Source: an uncultured Bacilli bacterium (GTDB taxonomy: Bacteria > Bacillota_I > Bacilli_A > RF39 > UBA660). From it: 38,771 nucleotides of DNA. Both the position numbers and the translations under genes were made by a program. The stretch is taken from positions 1-38,771 of the forward strand of contig CANROK010000007.1 in NCBI GenBank assembly GCA_947632205.1, read 5' to 3'. The notes below the pieces were generated by a model. The model was not told where the DNA came from, searched no databases, and saw only the letters and a list, made by a program, of their open reading frames with translations. Shown piece by piece: positions 23,985 through 31,303 of this stretch (position 1 is the stretch's first letter; each line of letters opens with the position of its first letter).

Positions 23985-24872
23985 TCATAAAATTTCTATA
24001 CTTTCATAAACAATATATGAGATGTCTTTTCCTCTATATTGTTCTAGTATTGGGAATTTTTGCAAATCTTTTTTTGGTATATCATTGTCAAAGGTTCTTA
24101 TTTCTCTTGCAAAAGAAATATCATTTGCTTTTACAAGTTCTATTTTTAATTTTTTTTCAATATAATCATTTATTTTATCATCTATACTTTTATATTCGTA
24201 TGAATAATTATAGTCAATCAAATTTCTTGCCTTTTCAATTATTAAATCACTATCTTCTTCTATTATGCTTAAAGGAATATTATTTTTATTTCTTTTATAA
24301 TTCATCAATTCTTGTTTTCTAATATCCCCATTATCATAAGTTAAATAACTTTTTTCTTGACCATATAGCAAATTATAATTTAACAAGTCATATAATCTTA
24401 GAATATGATGATGTTGTTTAGGATCATATCCCCATTTTTCAAATTCTTTGCACTTGCTTGGATATTCGTGTGTCAATGCTTTTCTTTTTTCATACATTGC
24501 TCCTAATATGCTTTTTTTATTAGGTCTAAATGGTTTAAACAATTCTTTTATATATTTATCTCCTATATAGTATTCAGTATCTATACTTTCTATATAACTA
24601 AAATTTCCTTTTTTAATAACATCGTAAAAAGTTATTAAATCTTTTAAATCAATATTTCCTTGTTCACATTCTATTGTTGTACTTATTACTTTTCTAAATA
24701 TTATATCATGTAAATTTGGAAGTATAATTGCTTTTACATCTATATCGCTTTCTTCATCATCTAAATTGTAATTTTGACTTCCATATAGTCCAATATAAAT
24801 AACATTATATCCTTTATCTTGAAGTATTTTTTTGTAATTAGATAATGTTTTAAAAATCATTTGTTTTTCCAT
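23985..24872 (-). CDS. RlaP-type nucleotidyltransferase (RNA-ligase-associated)
   Basis: The 295-residue product carries the nucleotidyltransferase signature GSQN (31-34) and SDID (42-45, catalytic Asp43 and Asp45) in the context YGSQNYNLDDEESDIDVKAI. This is the hallmark of the RlaP/PF10127 group of minimal-type nucleotidyltransferases, which occur with DRB0094-like RNA ligases in predicted RNA-repair operons. The C-terminal helical region (Lys/Tyr-rich, with KQHHHILRLYDLLNYNL) fits that group. The ATG follows GAAAGGAGC and overlaps the upstream gene by 23 bases. It probably adds or restores nucleotides at RNA ends before ligation by the enzyme at 21549-22169. Confidence 0.75.
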   Translation of the reverse strand: MEKQMIFKTLSNYKKILQDKGYNVIYIGLYGSQNYNLDDEESDIDVKAIILPNLHDIIFRKVISTTIECEQGNIDLKDLITFYDVIKKGNFSYIESIDTEYYIGDKYIKELFKPFRPNKKSILGAMYEKRKALTHEYPSKCKEFEKWGYDPKQHHHILRLYDLLNYNLLYGQEKSYLTYDNGDIRKQELMNYKRNKNNIPLSIIEEDSDLIIEKARNLIDYNYSYEYKSIDDKINDYIEKKLKIELVKANDISFAREIRTFDNDIPKKDLQKFPILEQYRGKDISYIVYESIEIL

Positions 24873-25158
24873 TTTTGCTCCTTTCTATTATGTTAAGTAT
24901 TGGTTGATAATATTTTGGGTTAATATATAATTTTCTGTCAAAACTTTTAATATACATTTTTCTTGTTTTAATCAATTCTTCTATGTCTTTTAATGCATTT
25001 TCTTTCTTTTTTAATTGGCGTTTTAATTTTTTTATGTATGATTCTAATTCCTTAGTATCTTGTTTTTTTAAAATTAACCTATCGGCTTTAATGTTATCTA
25101 CAATTATTCCTTTGTTAAATTGTTCTAATACATTCAAAATTTCTTGATCTTTATTCAT
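24850..25158 (-). CDS. Coiled-coil phage protein, unknown function
   Basis: The 102-residue product has a strongly basic coiled coil (YIKKLKRQLKKKENALKDIEE) between a short N-terminal helical part and a basic tail (RKMYIKSFDRKLYINPKYY). It might bind nucleic acid. It overlaps both neighbours (8 and 23 bases) and lies directly ahead of the RlaP gene. No family recognised. Confidence 0.45.
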   Translation of the reverse strand: MNKDQEILNVLEQFNKGIIVDNIKADRLILKKQDTKELESYIKKLKRQLKKKENALKDIEELIKTRKMYIKSFDRKLYINPKYYQPILNIIERSKNGKTNDF

Positions 25159-25402
25159 CTAACCACCCTAATTCTTTGCATTTGTTATATATTGCTTGTA
25201 ATTCTTCAACAGTTATTTCACAAACGGTATTATCATCACCATAAGTTTTACAAATTGTCTTATTTTCAAAATTAAATTCTAAATGTATCTCATCATTTTC
25301 ATATTCTACATTTTCCTTTAAAGGTTTTATATAAAACATATAAGTTTTATGTTTGATTAATTCATTATATCCTAAATCTTCCAATGTAATATCTTTATTC
25401 AT
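25151..25402 (-). CDS. Conserved small phage protein
   Basis: The 83-residue product has a 'LEDLGYNE' start, a central strand region (IHLEFNFENKTICKTYG) and ends in EELQAIYNKCKELGWL. This 'DLGY ... F ... EL.AI..K..ELGW' pattern recurs in many Bacillota phage early regions, without known function. It overlaps the next gene by 8 bases and the previous one by 1. Confidence 0.5.
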   Translation of the reverse strand: MNKDITLEDLGYNELIKHKTYMFYIKPLKENVEYENDEIHLEFNFENKTICKTYGDDNTVCEITVEELQAIYNKCKELGWLDE

Positions 25403-25692
25403 TATTTCTTACCTTCTTTCAATTCTTGTAATTTATCATAGACTTCTTTATTTAGCCTATAACTATAACCTTGATTATTAATTTTATAAAGATTAATTCT
25501 TTCTTCAAGCCATTTTTCAAATTCAGTTAAAATATATTTGTAATGTTCATTTTCTTGTTGTAATTGTTCGATAAATTTTAATAATACTTTTATTGCTTCT
25601 ATATTTTGTTTATCTAATTCACCAATGTAAACATCATTGTTAACATTATTAACTTTATATTGTAATATTTTTACTGCTTCTTCTTCACTCAT
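25402..25692 (-). CDS. Helical phage protein, unknown function
   Basis: The start is set at the ATG at 25692 (96 residues) behind AAAGGTGGTAAAG, rather than the GTG at 25701 that lies within that site. The product is helical with a short coiled coil (LLKFIEQLQQENEHYKYIL) and an N-terminal SEEEAVKILQYKV element seen in many phage early proteins. It overlaps the upstream gene by 8 bases. Confidence 0.45.
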   Translation of the reverse strand: MSEEEAVKILQYKVNNVNNDVYIGELDKQNIEAIKVLLKFIEQLQQENEHYKYILTEFEKWLEERINLYKINNQGYSYRLNKEVYDKLQELKEGKK

Positions 25693-25903
25693 CTTTACCA
25701 CCTTTTAAATACCTTTTCATCATTTCTATGTGCTCTTTGGTTGGAACACAATAAGGTTCAACATCGCGTTCTTTTCCTACATTATCAACATATTTTTGCA
25801 TATTATATTCCATTTCAGCATCACTTATGTCCATTTTTGGTAATTTACCTTTTAATATTTTTTTATCTATAAAATTAATTATTATATTTAATAAGTGTTT
25901 CAT
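25685..25903 (-). CDS. Small phage protein, unknown function
   Basis: The 72-residue product begins with a hydrophobic amphipathic helix (MKHLLNIIINFIDKKIL) that may touch membranes. An acidic middle and a Lys-rich end follow. No family recognised. It overlaps the previous gene by 4 bases (ATGA) and the next by 8. Confidence 0.4.
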   Translation of the reverse strand: MKHLLNIIINFIDKKILKGKLPKMDISDAEMEYNMQKYVDNVGKERDVEPYCVPTKEHIEMMKRYLKGGKDE

Positions 25904-26211
25904 TCTTTACCACCTTTTTCTACAAAATCTAGTACTTCTTCATAAGCTCCTAATATTCCTGAATAAAAAGTAAATAAGTGAGGATAATTATGTTTATCAT
26001 TTTCATATTTTTTTATCTTATTTTCGAGCCAAGTAATAAGTTGTGCTTTTTTATCTAAATATTGTTCTATCATTGCATTTTGAAGGTCAATAACTACTTT
26101 ATCTGATAATTTATCAAATATTTCAGGACTACCTTCACCTATGTCTTTTTCATCTAATGGTAATATTTTTTCTAAATCTTTAGCATATATTTTTCCACTC
26201 ATTTTTTCCAT
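25900..26211 (-). CDS. Phage protein, unknown function
   Basis: The 103-residue product contains an N-terminal region with LEKILPLDEKDIGEGSP and a C-terminal helical part (WLENKIKKYEND ... YEEVLDFVEKG) that resembles a common phage helical hairpin. GAAAGGA lies upstream of the ATG at a usable distance. No function can be proposed. Confidence 0.4.
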   Translation of the reverse strand: MEKMSGKIYAKDLEKILPLDEKDIGEGSPEIFDKLSDKVVIDLQNAMIEQYLDKKAQLITWLENKIKKYENDKHNYPHLFTFYSGILGAYEEVLDFVEKGGKE

Positions 26212-26212
26212 T

Positions 26213-26434
26213 TTATTTTTTCCTTTCTAATGCTTCTTCATAAGACATTGTATTTACAGTTGGTTTATCAGTTAGCAAAGTTTTTAATTCTTCTTTTTTA
26301 TCATCAATCAATTCATCAATAACACATTCTAATAACCCATCAAATGATAACCATTTATCATAAAGAAAATCATCAACAATAGTACTAAATATATTCCACT
26401 TATTTTCTTTATTCTTTACATAAAATCTTGGCAT
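26213..26434 (-). CDS. Small phage protein, unknown function
   Basis: The 73-residue product begins MPRFYVKNKENKWNIFSTIVD, a mixed strand-helix unit, and ends with an SYEEALERKK helix common to small phage early proteins. It is acidic in the middle (ECVIDELIDDKKEEL). It sits one base from the genes on both sides. Confidence 0.45.
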   Translation of the reverse strand: MPRFYVKNKENKWNIFSTIVDDFLYDKWLSFDGLLECVIDELIDDKKEELKTLLTDKPTVNTMSYEEALERKK

Positions 26435-26435
26435 T

Positions 26436-27164
26436 TTATTTTTCCTCCAACTTTTCTATTTCTTTATTTAAATAATCAGCAAGTTTTTGTGCTTCTTCTT
26501 TTTTTGAAAATGTATAACAAGAAAAGTAGAATCCTTTTTTTAATCTGTCTAAAATATCTTCTTCATTTTTACTTATCAAATCATCAAAATTATAAATAAG
26601 ATCTCCTTTATCAAAATGTATTGAACTAGCATAATAATCTTCTTTATTGCAACATTTTTCATATCTAAAATCTAGCCACATATGTAATTTATCATCTTTT
26701 TTACTTATTTCAGGAATATTACCAATATATTTTTCTTTTACAATAAATTTACTTTTATAAGTTCCATTGCAAATACAATCTACATAATGTTTTCTACCAT
26801 AACAATCAGTTAATTCTAATTGTCTTTTTTCATTACATTTATCACACTTCTCTTTTTCAAGATTTTCTTGGCAAACATAATAGTATTCTTCTTGTATTAT
26901 TTCCACTAATTCTTTAAGTGGTCTTTTATATAAAGTTCTTTCTTTTTCTTTGTATTCTAACTCTAGTTGTCTTATTTTTTCTTTATATTCATTTTCAAGT
27001 TTACTTTTATTCTTTTTGATGTCTTGAAGTTCAGCGTTTTCTTTTTTTAATTGTTCTAATTCATTTATGATTTCACTTTTAACTTCGTTTTTTAAGTGTT
27101 CTTTTAATTCTTGAATTGCCAAATCACTTTCACTTGGTTCACAATAAAAATCATCGTAATTCAT
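26436..27164 (-). CDS. Coiled-coil protein with a Cys-rich centre
   Basis: The 242-residue product has a long N-terminal coiled coil (residues 15-80). A Cys cluster follows (CxxC in EKCDKCNEKR, then DCYG and DCICNG, residues about 107-130), likely a zinc-binding unit. The C-terminal part is of mixed strands. The layout recalls phage proteins that combine an oligomerisation rod with a DnaJ-like or zinc-ribbon head. It overlaps the preceding gene by 14 bases. No specific function. Confidence 0.5.
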   Translation of the reverse strand: MNYDDFYCEPSESDLAIQELKEHLKNEVKSEIINELEQLKKENAELQDIKKNKSKLENEYKEKIRQLELEYKEKERTLYKRPLKELVEIIQEEYYYVCQENLEKEKCDKCNEKRQLELTDCYGRKHYVDCICNGTYKSKFIVKEKYIGNIPEISKKDDKLHMWLDFRYEKCCNKEDYYASSIHFDKGDLIYNFDDLISKNEEDILDRLKKGFYFSCYTFSKKEEAQKLADYLNKEIEKLEEK

Positions 27165-27561
27165 CTTTACTCTCCAACTTTTCTCTTAAATATTTTTGAT
27201 TTTTAATAAGTTGTTCGATAAGTTCTTTATTATACATAATTGCTCTACTAAAATTTCTAAAAGAAATATCTAAATCTTTTTCAGAAAATATAAGGCTACA
27301 ATCTTCAAATTCTATATCTTCCCACTCATCATTTTCTTCTGATAGAATTTCAACTGTATCATTTAATTTATTTTCTTCAATATAATAATTAAAATTTAAA
27401 CTACAACTTTTCAAATAAGTTTTTTCATTGTCAATATATGATATTCCTTTATTGCTTTTATAAAGATACCAAATCTTATTATCTATTCTTATCTCTTTAG
27501 GTGCATTATTATCTTTAATAAGTCCTATTAACTCGTAAATCGTTATTTCTTTATTTTTCAT
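27151..27561 (-). CDS. Phage protein, unknown function
   Basis: The start is chosen at the ATG at 27561 (136 residues), which has GGGAGGAATAAT upstream; a reading from 27591 would begin inside the previous gene. The N-terminus (EITIYELIGLIKDNNAPKEIRIDNKIWYL) has the 'YELI.LIK....P..I...N..W' pattern seen in many small Bacillota phage proteins, here shortened to key parts. The C-terminal part is helical. Function unknown. Confidence 0.45.
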   Translation of the reverse strand: MKNKEITIYELIGLIKDNNAPKEIRIDNKIWYLYKSNKGISYIDNEKTYLKSCSLNFNYYIEENKLNDTVEILSEENDEWEDIEFEDCSLIFSEKDLDISFRNFSRAIMYNKELIEQLIKNQKYLREKLESKDELR

Positions 27562-27577
27562 ATTATTCCTCCCTATA

Positions 27578-27946
27578 TTAATAAATATCAATTCTTTTTC
27601 CTAATGAAAATAATTCTAATAAATCATTGTATTTATTTTGTAAATTTTCATTTATAAATGTTGGCTTTAACTTAATAAGCTCTTTATAAATGCCTTTAAC
27701 ATCTCTAACTCCAAAATAGCCATCACAATCACTATGATATAAAAATTTATCTAAATATTTTGGTAAATTTTCATCAAGATATTTTTCTTCTTCACTAGTA
27801 TAATTTTTAAATAATGGATTATAAATCATTTCATATAAATTACCGATTTTTTTATTATAAGCATTGGCTATTGATTTTCTAATAATTCCAAAGCCAATAT
27901 AACCAATATTAATATCTTTTTCTTTATTTGTTAGCAATAATCCCAT
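27578..27946 (-). CDS. Phage protein with a HSDCDGYF motif, unknown function
   Basis: The 122-residue product contains FLYHSDCDGYFGVRDVKGIY near residue 68, a motif I associate with conserved phage early proteins of unknown role. The hydrophobic N-terminal third (INIGYIGFGIIRKSI) may be a strand pair. It starts one base after the upstream gene ends. Confidence 0.45.
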   Translation of the reverse strand: MGLLLTNKEKDINIGYIGFGIIRKSIANAYNKKIGNLYEMIYNPLFKNYTSEEEKYLDENLPKYLDKFLYHSDCDGYFGVRDVKGIYKELIKLKPTFINENLQNKYNDLLELFSLGKRIDIY

Positions 27947-27947
27947 C

Positions 27948-28190
27948 TTATTCTTCCTTTTTTAACCTTTCTATTTCTTCTTTTAAGATTTCACTTTGAT
28001 ATTCTATGAAATCTTCCAATGTTTGTTTGCTTACTTTTATTTCTCCTTTTCCAGTTACTATTCCACCAAAACAAAATGTTTCTTTTTTAAGAACAAATTT
28101 ATATTTATCACAATTGCCATTAATAAAATATGTTAATGCTTCCAAATTCTCAAGTTCATTTAATTTATCTCTTAATTCATCGTTATTCAC
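27948..28190 (-). CDS. Small phage protein, unknown function
   Basis: The 80-residue product starts with GTG at 28190, inside a GTGA overlap with the 50-residue gene upstream; AGGAGGAGAG lies a little further up. It contains a central strand region (YKFVLKKETFCFGGIVTGKG) flanked by helices with Glu/Lys-rich ends. No family recognised. Confidence 0.45.
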   Translation of the reverse strand: MNNDELRDKLNELENLEALTYFINGNCDKYKFVLKKETFCFGGIVTGKGEIKVSKQTLEDFIEYQSEILKEEIERLKKEE

Positions 28191-28339
28191 CTTTTTTCTC
28201 TCCTCCTACTTAATTCTTTCTCTTTATATAGATTTTCTAATTCATCTCTATATTGTTTTATCTCTTTTTTTGCTTCTTTTATCAACATACTTTTTATATA
28301 TATCAAATATTTGAGTTCTTTTTCTCTATCTTTTGGCAT
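28187..28339 (-). CDS. Small basic helical protein (50 residues)
   Basis: The open frame runs from ATG at 28339 to TGA at 28187 and shares GTGA with the next start. The product (MPKDREKELKYLIYIKS ...) is one long charged helix ending SRRREKR. Its ribosome binding site is weak, so it probably depends on translation of the lipoprotein gene that ends 5 bases upstream. Tight coupling at both ends is the main support. Confidence 0.45.
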   Translation of the reverse strand: MPKDREKELKYLIYIKSMLIKEAKKEIKQYRDELENLYKEKELSRRREKR

Positions 28340-28344
28340 AATAA

Positions 28345-28761
28345 TTAATTACCGCTAGTTTCAGTTTTAATTTCTATTGGAATTATTGCTTCAGGTCTAA
28401 ATACAAATTCATAATCATATCTTGAAACATCACTATAATCTAATTGTTCAACTACATAAGTAGTTTCTTGTGCTAAAAATAAAAAATGCTTTTGATATTT
28501 ATCTTCACCTGTTTTACAAATTACTTCTAATTCATCATTTAAAGAACCATTTCCACCTTGTATACTACATAAACCTGTCATTGTGAATAAATAATCACCG
28601 GTTCTTAAATTTATAAAAGTAATTCTTCTTTTTACTTTAAATTCATCACTTTCTCTGCTAATGTTGTATCCTACTGTCTCAGCACTAGTACAACCTGTTA
28701 ATGTTAAAGTTACTATTAATGTCATTACAATCATAATTATTGATTTAAATTTTTTCTTCAT
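28345..28761 (-). CDS. Phage lipoprotein (beta-sandwich type)
   Basis: The 138-residue product has a signal peptide (KKKFKSIIMIVMTLIVTLT) and a lipobox LTGC at residues 21-24, so it should be anchored outside the membrane through Cys24. The mature part starts with SAETVGYNISRESDEFKVK and is strand-rich. It matches the beta-sandwich lipoproteins found in Bacillota prophages. Known phage lipoproteins often block superinfection by binding the injection machinery, which is a reasonable guess here. It lies in the early operon, not the lysogeny module, so it would act after induction or early in infection. Confidence 0.7.
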   Translation of the reverse strand: MKKKFKSIIMIVMTLIVTLTLTGCTSAETVGYNISRESDEFKVKRRITFINLRTGDYLFTMTGLCSIQGGNGSLNDELEVICKTGEDKYQKHFLFLAQETTYVVEQLDYSDVSRYDYEFVFRPEAIIPIEIKTETSGN

Positions 28762-28946
28762 TTTTTTCTATTTCTCCTATCTATTACTAAAATGTCATTA
28801 TAATTAATTCTTGATCTTATTAAGTTTAATTTAAATTCTACAAATTTCTTTACTTCTATCGGTTGTTTTATTTCTATGATGTCGTCAAAATTATTAAATT
28901 GTACTTCATATTTTTTATATTTTTCTAATATTTTATTTCCCGTCAT
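28758..28946 (-). CDS. Small phage protein, unknown function
   Basis: The 62-residue product is basic at the C-terminus (ILVIDRRNRKK) and contains a helical start (NKILEKYKKYEVQFNNFDD). No motif recognised. It overlaps the lipoprotein start by 4 bases (ATGA), so the two are translated together. Confidence 0.4.
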   Translation of the reverse strand: MTGNKILEKYKKYEVQFNNFDDIIEIKQPIEVKKFVEFKLNLIRSRINYNDILVIDRRNRKK

Positions 28947-28954
28947 GAATTCTC

Positions 28955-29185
28955 CTAAATGTCACAATTATATTCCTCAACTTGAAATGTTTTACCATCT
29001 TTTTTACAATAATATTTATCATTTCGTTCATAACAGAATACATCTTTTATTATTTCTTCACCTTTGAAAGCAACACACTTTTTTTCAACATTTTTTACAT
29101 CAATAACAATGCATATCATGTTAATAAAAAATGCAATGGTTAAAATAATTAATAAATTTCTTCTGTCTCTTTTTACCTCATCCAT
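28955..29185 (-). CDS. Single-span membrane protein with Cys-containing outer domain
   Basis: The 76-residue product starts with charged residues (DEVKRDRRN), has a membrane segment at about 11-30 (LLIILTIAFFINMICIVIDV), and ends in about 45 residues with four cysteines (KKCVAF, FCYERNDKYYCKKD, YNCDI) that could form disulfides or bind metal outside the cell. Its place next to the lipoprotein gene suggests a second envelope-acting protein. Function unknown. Confidence 0.5.
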   Translation of the reverse strand: MDEVKRDRRNLLIILTIAFFINMICIVIDVKNVEKKCVAFKGEEIIKDVFCYERNDKYYCKKDGKTFQVEEYNCDI

Positions 29186-29633
29186 TATTAATGCCTTTCA
29201 TTATTTTCCCAGTTCTTACACCAGATTTTATTTTCATAATTTGCTTGTGATTTCGATTCTTTACTGGAATATCAACTTTTAAATATCTATTACTTTCAAG
29301 TTCTTTTATTCTTTTAGTTGCTAATTCTAAATCGTTAATTGCTTTATCTAATTGTGCTCTAAAATTTGAATTTTCTTTTTGTAATTTATTATTTTGTTTA
29401 ACATATCCACCAATTCTTCCATTTAGCTTTTTTATTTCTACATTTTTAGAACTCAATTCTTTATTTAACACAATATTCTTATCCTTTTCTTCTGATAAAT
29501 CTGCTAAGAAAACATATTCATTATTAGCAATTATCTTGTCACTTTTTTCTTTTTTCTCTTTTAAATCTTTTATTTCTTCCCTTAAGTCATCAACCAATTC
29601 CCTATCCTTTTTTGTATAGAAAATTTTTATCAT
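29178..29633 (-). CDS. Coiled-coil phage protein
   Basis: The 151-residue product has a long Lys/Glu coiled coil (about residues 10-115) and a basic C-terminus (KIKSGVRTGKIMKG). No enzymatic motif. It overlaps the next gene by 8 bases. Similar rods occur in the early region of many Bacillota phages. Confidence 0.45.
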   Translation of the reverse strand: MIKIFYTKKDRELVDDLREEIKDLKEKKEKSDKIIANNEYVFLADLSEEKDKNIVLNKELSSKNVEIKKLNGRIGGYVKQNNKLQKENSNFRAQLDKAINDLELATKRIKELESNRYLKVDIPVKNRNHKQIMKIKSGVRTGKIMKGINNG

Positions 29634-29645
29634 TTTTACTCCCTC

Positions 29646-29837
29646 TTAAAACAATTTTTGTTGTACTTGTTCATTATTTTTTAATTGATTTATAATATTA
29701 TCTTTTTCTGTTGCTTCTTTCTTTAATTTAGTTATTTCTTTTCTTAAATGTTTTACATAACTACTAAGCAACATATATTCAGTTTTATAATAATTTATTT
29801 GTTCAATAGCTTGTTCTATTGTTATATTCCCGTTCAT
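29646..29837 (-). CDS. Short coiled-coil protein
   Basis: The 63-residue product is a coiled coil (LRKEITKLKKEATEKDNIINQ) with a polar end. Its ATG lies inside the preceding NinB-like gene (35-base overlap) behind GGAGGAAT, a short but usable spacing. It is kept as a likely gene because of that site and the lack of another frame here. Confidence 0.4.
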   Translation of the reverse strand: MNGNITIEQAIEQINYYKTEYMLLSSYVKHLRKEITKLKKEATEKDNIINQLKNNEQVQQKLF

Positions 29838-30312
29838 ATTCCTCCATCATTTTTTGAAATTCTAAATCATCTAATGTTTTAATGCCAACTTCTTTGCAAT
29901 TAACTTCTACTCCTCTAATTAATTGAGTAAATTCCTTTGTATTTAACTCACTAGTTCTTTTATAGTAAATGTAACAATCACAATTATCTTCTTCCTTGTA
30001 TTTTTTAACATATGGATAAAAGCCTTGTATATTTGTTCCTTTAGGAACTTTAGCACCTATAACTTTTCCATTATCATCAGTTGCTAAAGTTCCATAGGAC
30101 AAATTCATATCTATTTTCATTTCTTCATCTGATATCGCAAAACCAATTGAACGATTATATCTTGCTAATTCATTTATTAACTTATGAAAATAAGCATTGG
30201 CGGAAAGACTACGAATTTTTTTAACTTCCTTAATCTCATAAACTTTATCTTGTTGTAGTGAAAATAATATTGTTGCTAGTTCTTTTGGAGTACCAGATAT
30301 TGTTTTTTCCAT
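29803..30312 (-). CDS. NinB-like recombination protein
   Basis: The 169-residue product contains RSLSANAYFHKLINELA, the phrase that identifies NinB/Orf-type recombination mediators, followed by KIDMNLSYGTLATDD and a 'CDCYIYYKRTSELNTKEFTQL' region with ELNTKEFT as the conserved core. Lambda NinB binds ssDNA and helps exchange on SSB-coated DNA. It lies next to SSB and near ERF, a complete phage recombination set. There is no Shine-Dalgarno; the ATG comes 2 bases after the SSB stop, so translation is coupled. Confidence 0.7.
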   Translation of the reverse strand: MEKTISGTPKELATILFSLQQDKVYEIKEVKKIRSLSANAYFHKLINELARYNRSIGFAISDEEMKIDMNLSYGTLATDDNGKVIGAKVPKGTNIQGFYPYVKKYKEEDNCDCYIYYKRTSELNTKEFTQLIRGVEVNCKEVGIKTLDDLEFQKMMEEYEREYNNRTSY

Positions 30313-30314
30313 AA

Positions 30315-30788
30315 TTAGAATGGCAAGTCATCAGGATTAAGCGTTACTTCATTTAATCCTGATAAATCAGCTTCTTTTGAAAATTCTTCAAACTTATCTG
30401 GTTCATTTTCTTTTGGCTCTTGTGATTTATATAGAGCATATTCAGGATCAGGCATTGATGGTGCGCTTTCGGATTTAGATGATAAGAATTGTACTCTTTC
30501 AACTACTACATAAGTTTCATATCTTTTAGTGCCATCTGGAGCATCATAACTGCGATTAGTTAGTCTACCCTCTGCTGATATTAAACTACCTTTATGACAG
30601 TATTTAGCTATATTACTAGCTTGTTTTTCCCATACTACACAATTAATAAAGTCAGTTCCTCTTTCACCATTGCGATTAGTAAAATTTTGACTAATAGCAA
30701 TAGTAAATCTAGCAACTGCTAAACCACTTTGTGTAGTTTTAAGTTCTGGGTCCTTTGTAAGTCTTCCTACTAATATTACTTTATTCAT
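30315..30788 (-). CDS. ssb: Single-stranded DNA-binding protein
   Basis: The start is set at the ATG at 30788 (157 residues, MNKVILVGRLTKDPEL). The GTG at 30800 belongs to the preceding site AGGTGA. The OB-fold signature is complete (GLAVARFTIAIS, FINCVVWEKQASNIAKYC). The acidic C-terminal tip ends DDLPF, the contact point for replication and recombination partners. It probably coats phage ssDNA and recruits host enzymes. Confidence 0.9.
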   Translation of the reverse strand: MNKVILVGRLTKDPELKTTQSGLAVARFTIAISQNFTNRNGERGTDFINCVVWEKQASNIAKYCHKGSLISAEGRLTNRSYDAPDGTKRYETYVVVERVQFLSSKSESAPSMPDPEYALYKSQEPKENEPDKFEEFSKEADLSGLNEVTLNPDDLPF

Positions 30789-30996
30789 TTTTTTCTTCAC
30801 CTAATCCTAATTCAAAAGCAACTTTTAAATGCTTTTTAGGAATATCTTCATTTAATTTTTTTACTAAATTACCAAACATAAATAATATGTGCATTGGTTC
30901 TCCTACAATTGCTATTCCATTGTCAGTTACTATTAAAGTGTTTTTTGTATCTTTTAATAATATTTCAAATTTTTCTTTATTTAAACTATTTTTCAT
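30781..30996 (-). CDS. Small phage protein between two SSB genes
   Basis: The 71-residue product has a strand-rich centre (TLIVTDNGIAIVGEPMHIL) and helical ends. I recognise the 'LLKDTKNTLIVTDNG' style from small phage replication-region proteins but know no function. It overlaps the second SSB by 8 bases and the first by 11. Confidence 0.45.
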   Translation of the reverse strand: MKNSLNKEKFEILLKDTKNTLIVTDNGIAIVGEPMHILFMFGNLVKKLNEDIPKKHLKVAFELGLGEEKNE

Positions 30997-31303
30997 TATT
31001 TGTTTCCTTTCCTTTACTAGCTAAAAATGTTACTCTTTCAGCTACTACTATCATTTCTTCTTTGCCGATCTTTTGAAGTCTTCCTTTTACTCCTATTACA
31101 TCATCTTTGTGACAATAATTGGTGGTATTTAATGCTATTGCCCTCCATAATGTACATGGTATATTATCAACTACATATGTACCATCACTATTTTTGTAAT
31201 TTCTTTGAACTGCTAATGTAATCTCTGCGATTTTCATTTCGCCGTCAATTTCAATTACTTCAGGTTCATTAACTAATCTTCCTACTAATATAACTTGATT
31301 CAT
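30986..31303 (-). CDS. Second SSB-like OB-fold protein without acidic tip
   Basis: The 105-residue product is SSB-like in order (MNQVILVGRLVNEPEV, AEITLAVQRN, NIPCTLWRAIALNTTNYC, GRLQKIGKEEMIVVAERVTFL) but ends without the acidic D-L-P-F tip of the full-length SSB at 30315-30788. It is shorter and diverged from that protein. It may form mixed oligomers with it, or act as an ssDNA protector that does not recruit host partners. Its start is one base from the DUF1351 stop. Confidence 0.75.
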   Translation of the reverse strand: MNQVILVGRLVNEPEVIEIDGEMKIAEITLAVQRNYKNSDGTYVVDNIPCTLWRAIALNTTNYCHKDDVIGVKGRLQKIGKEEMIVVAERVTFLASKGKETNNEK

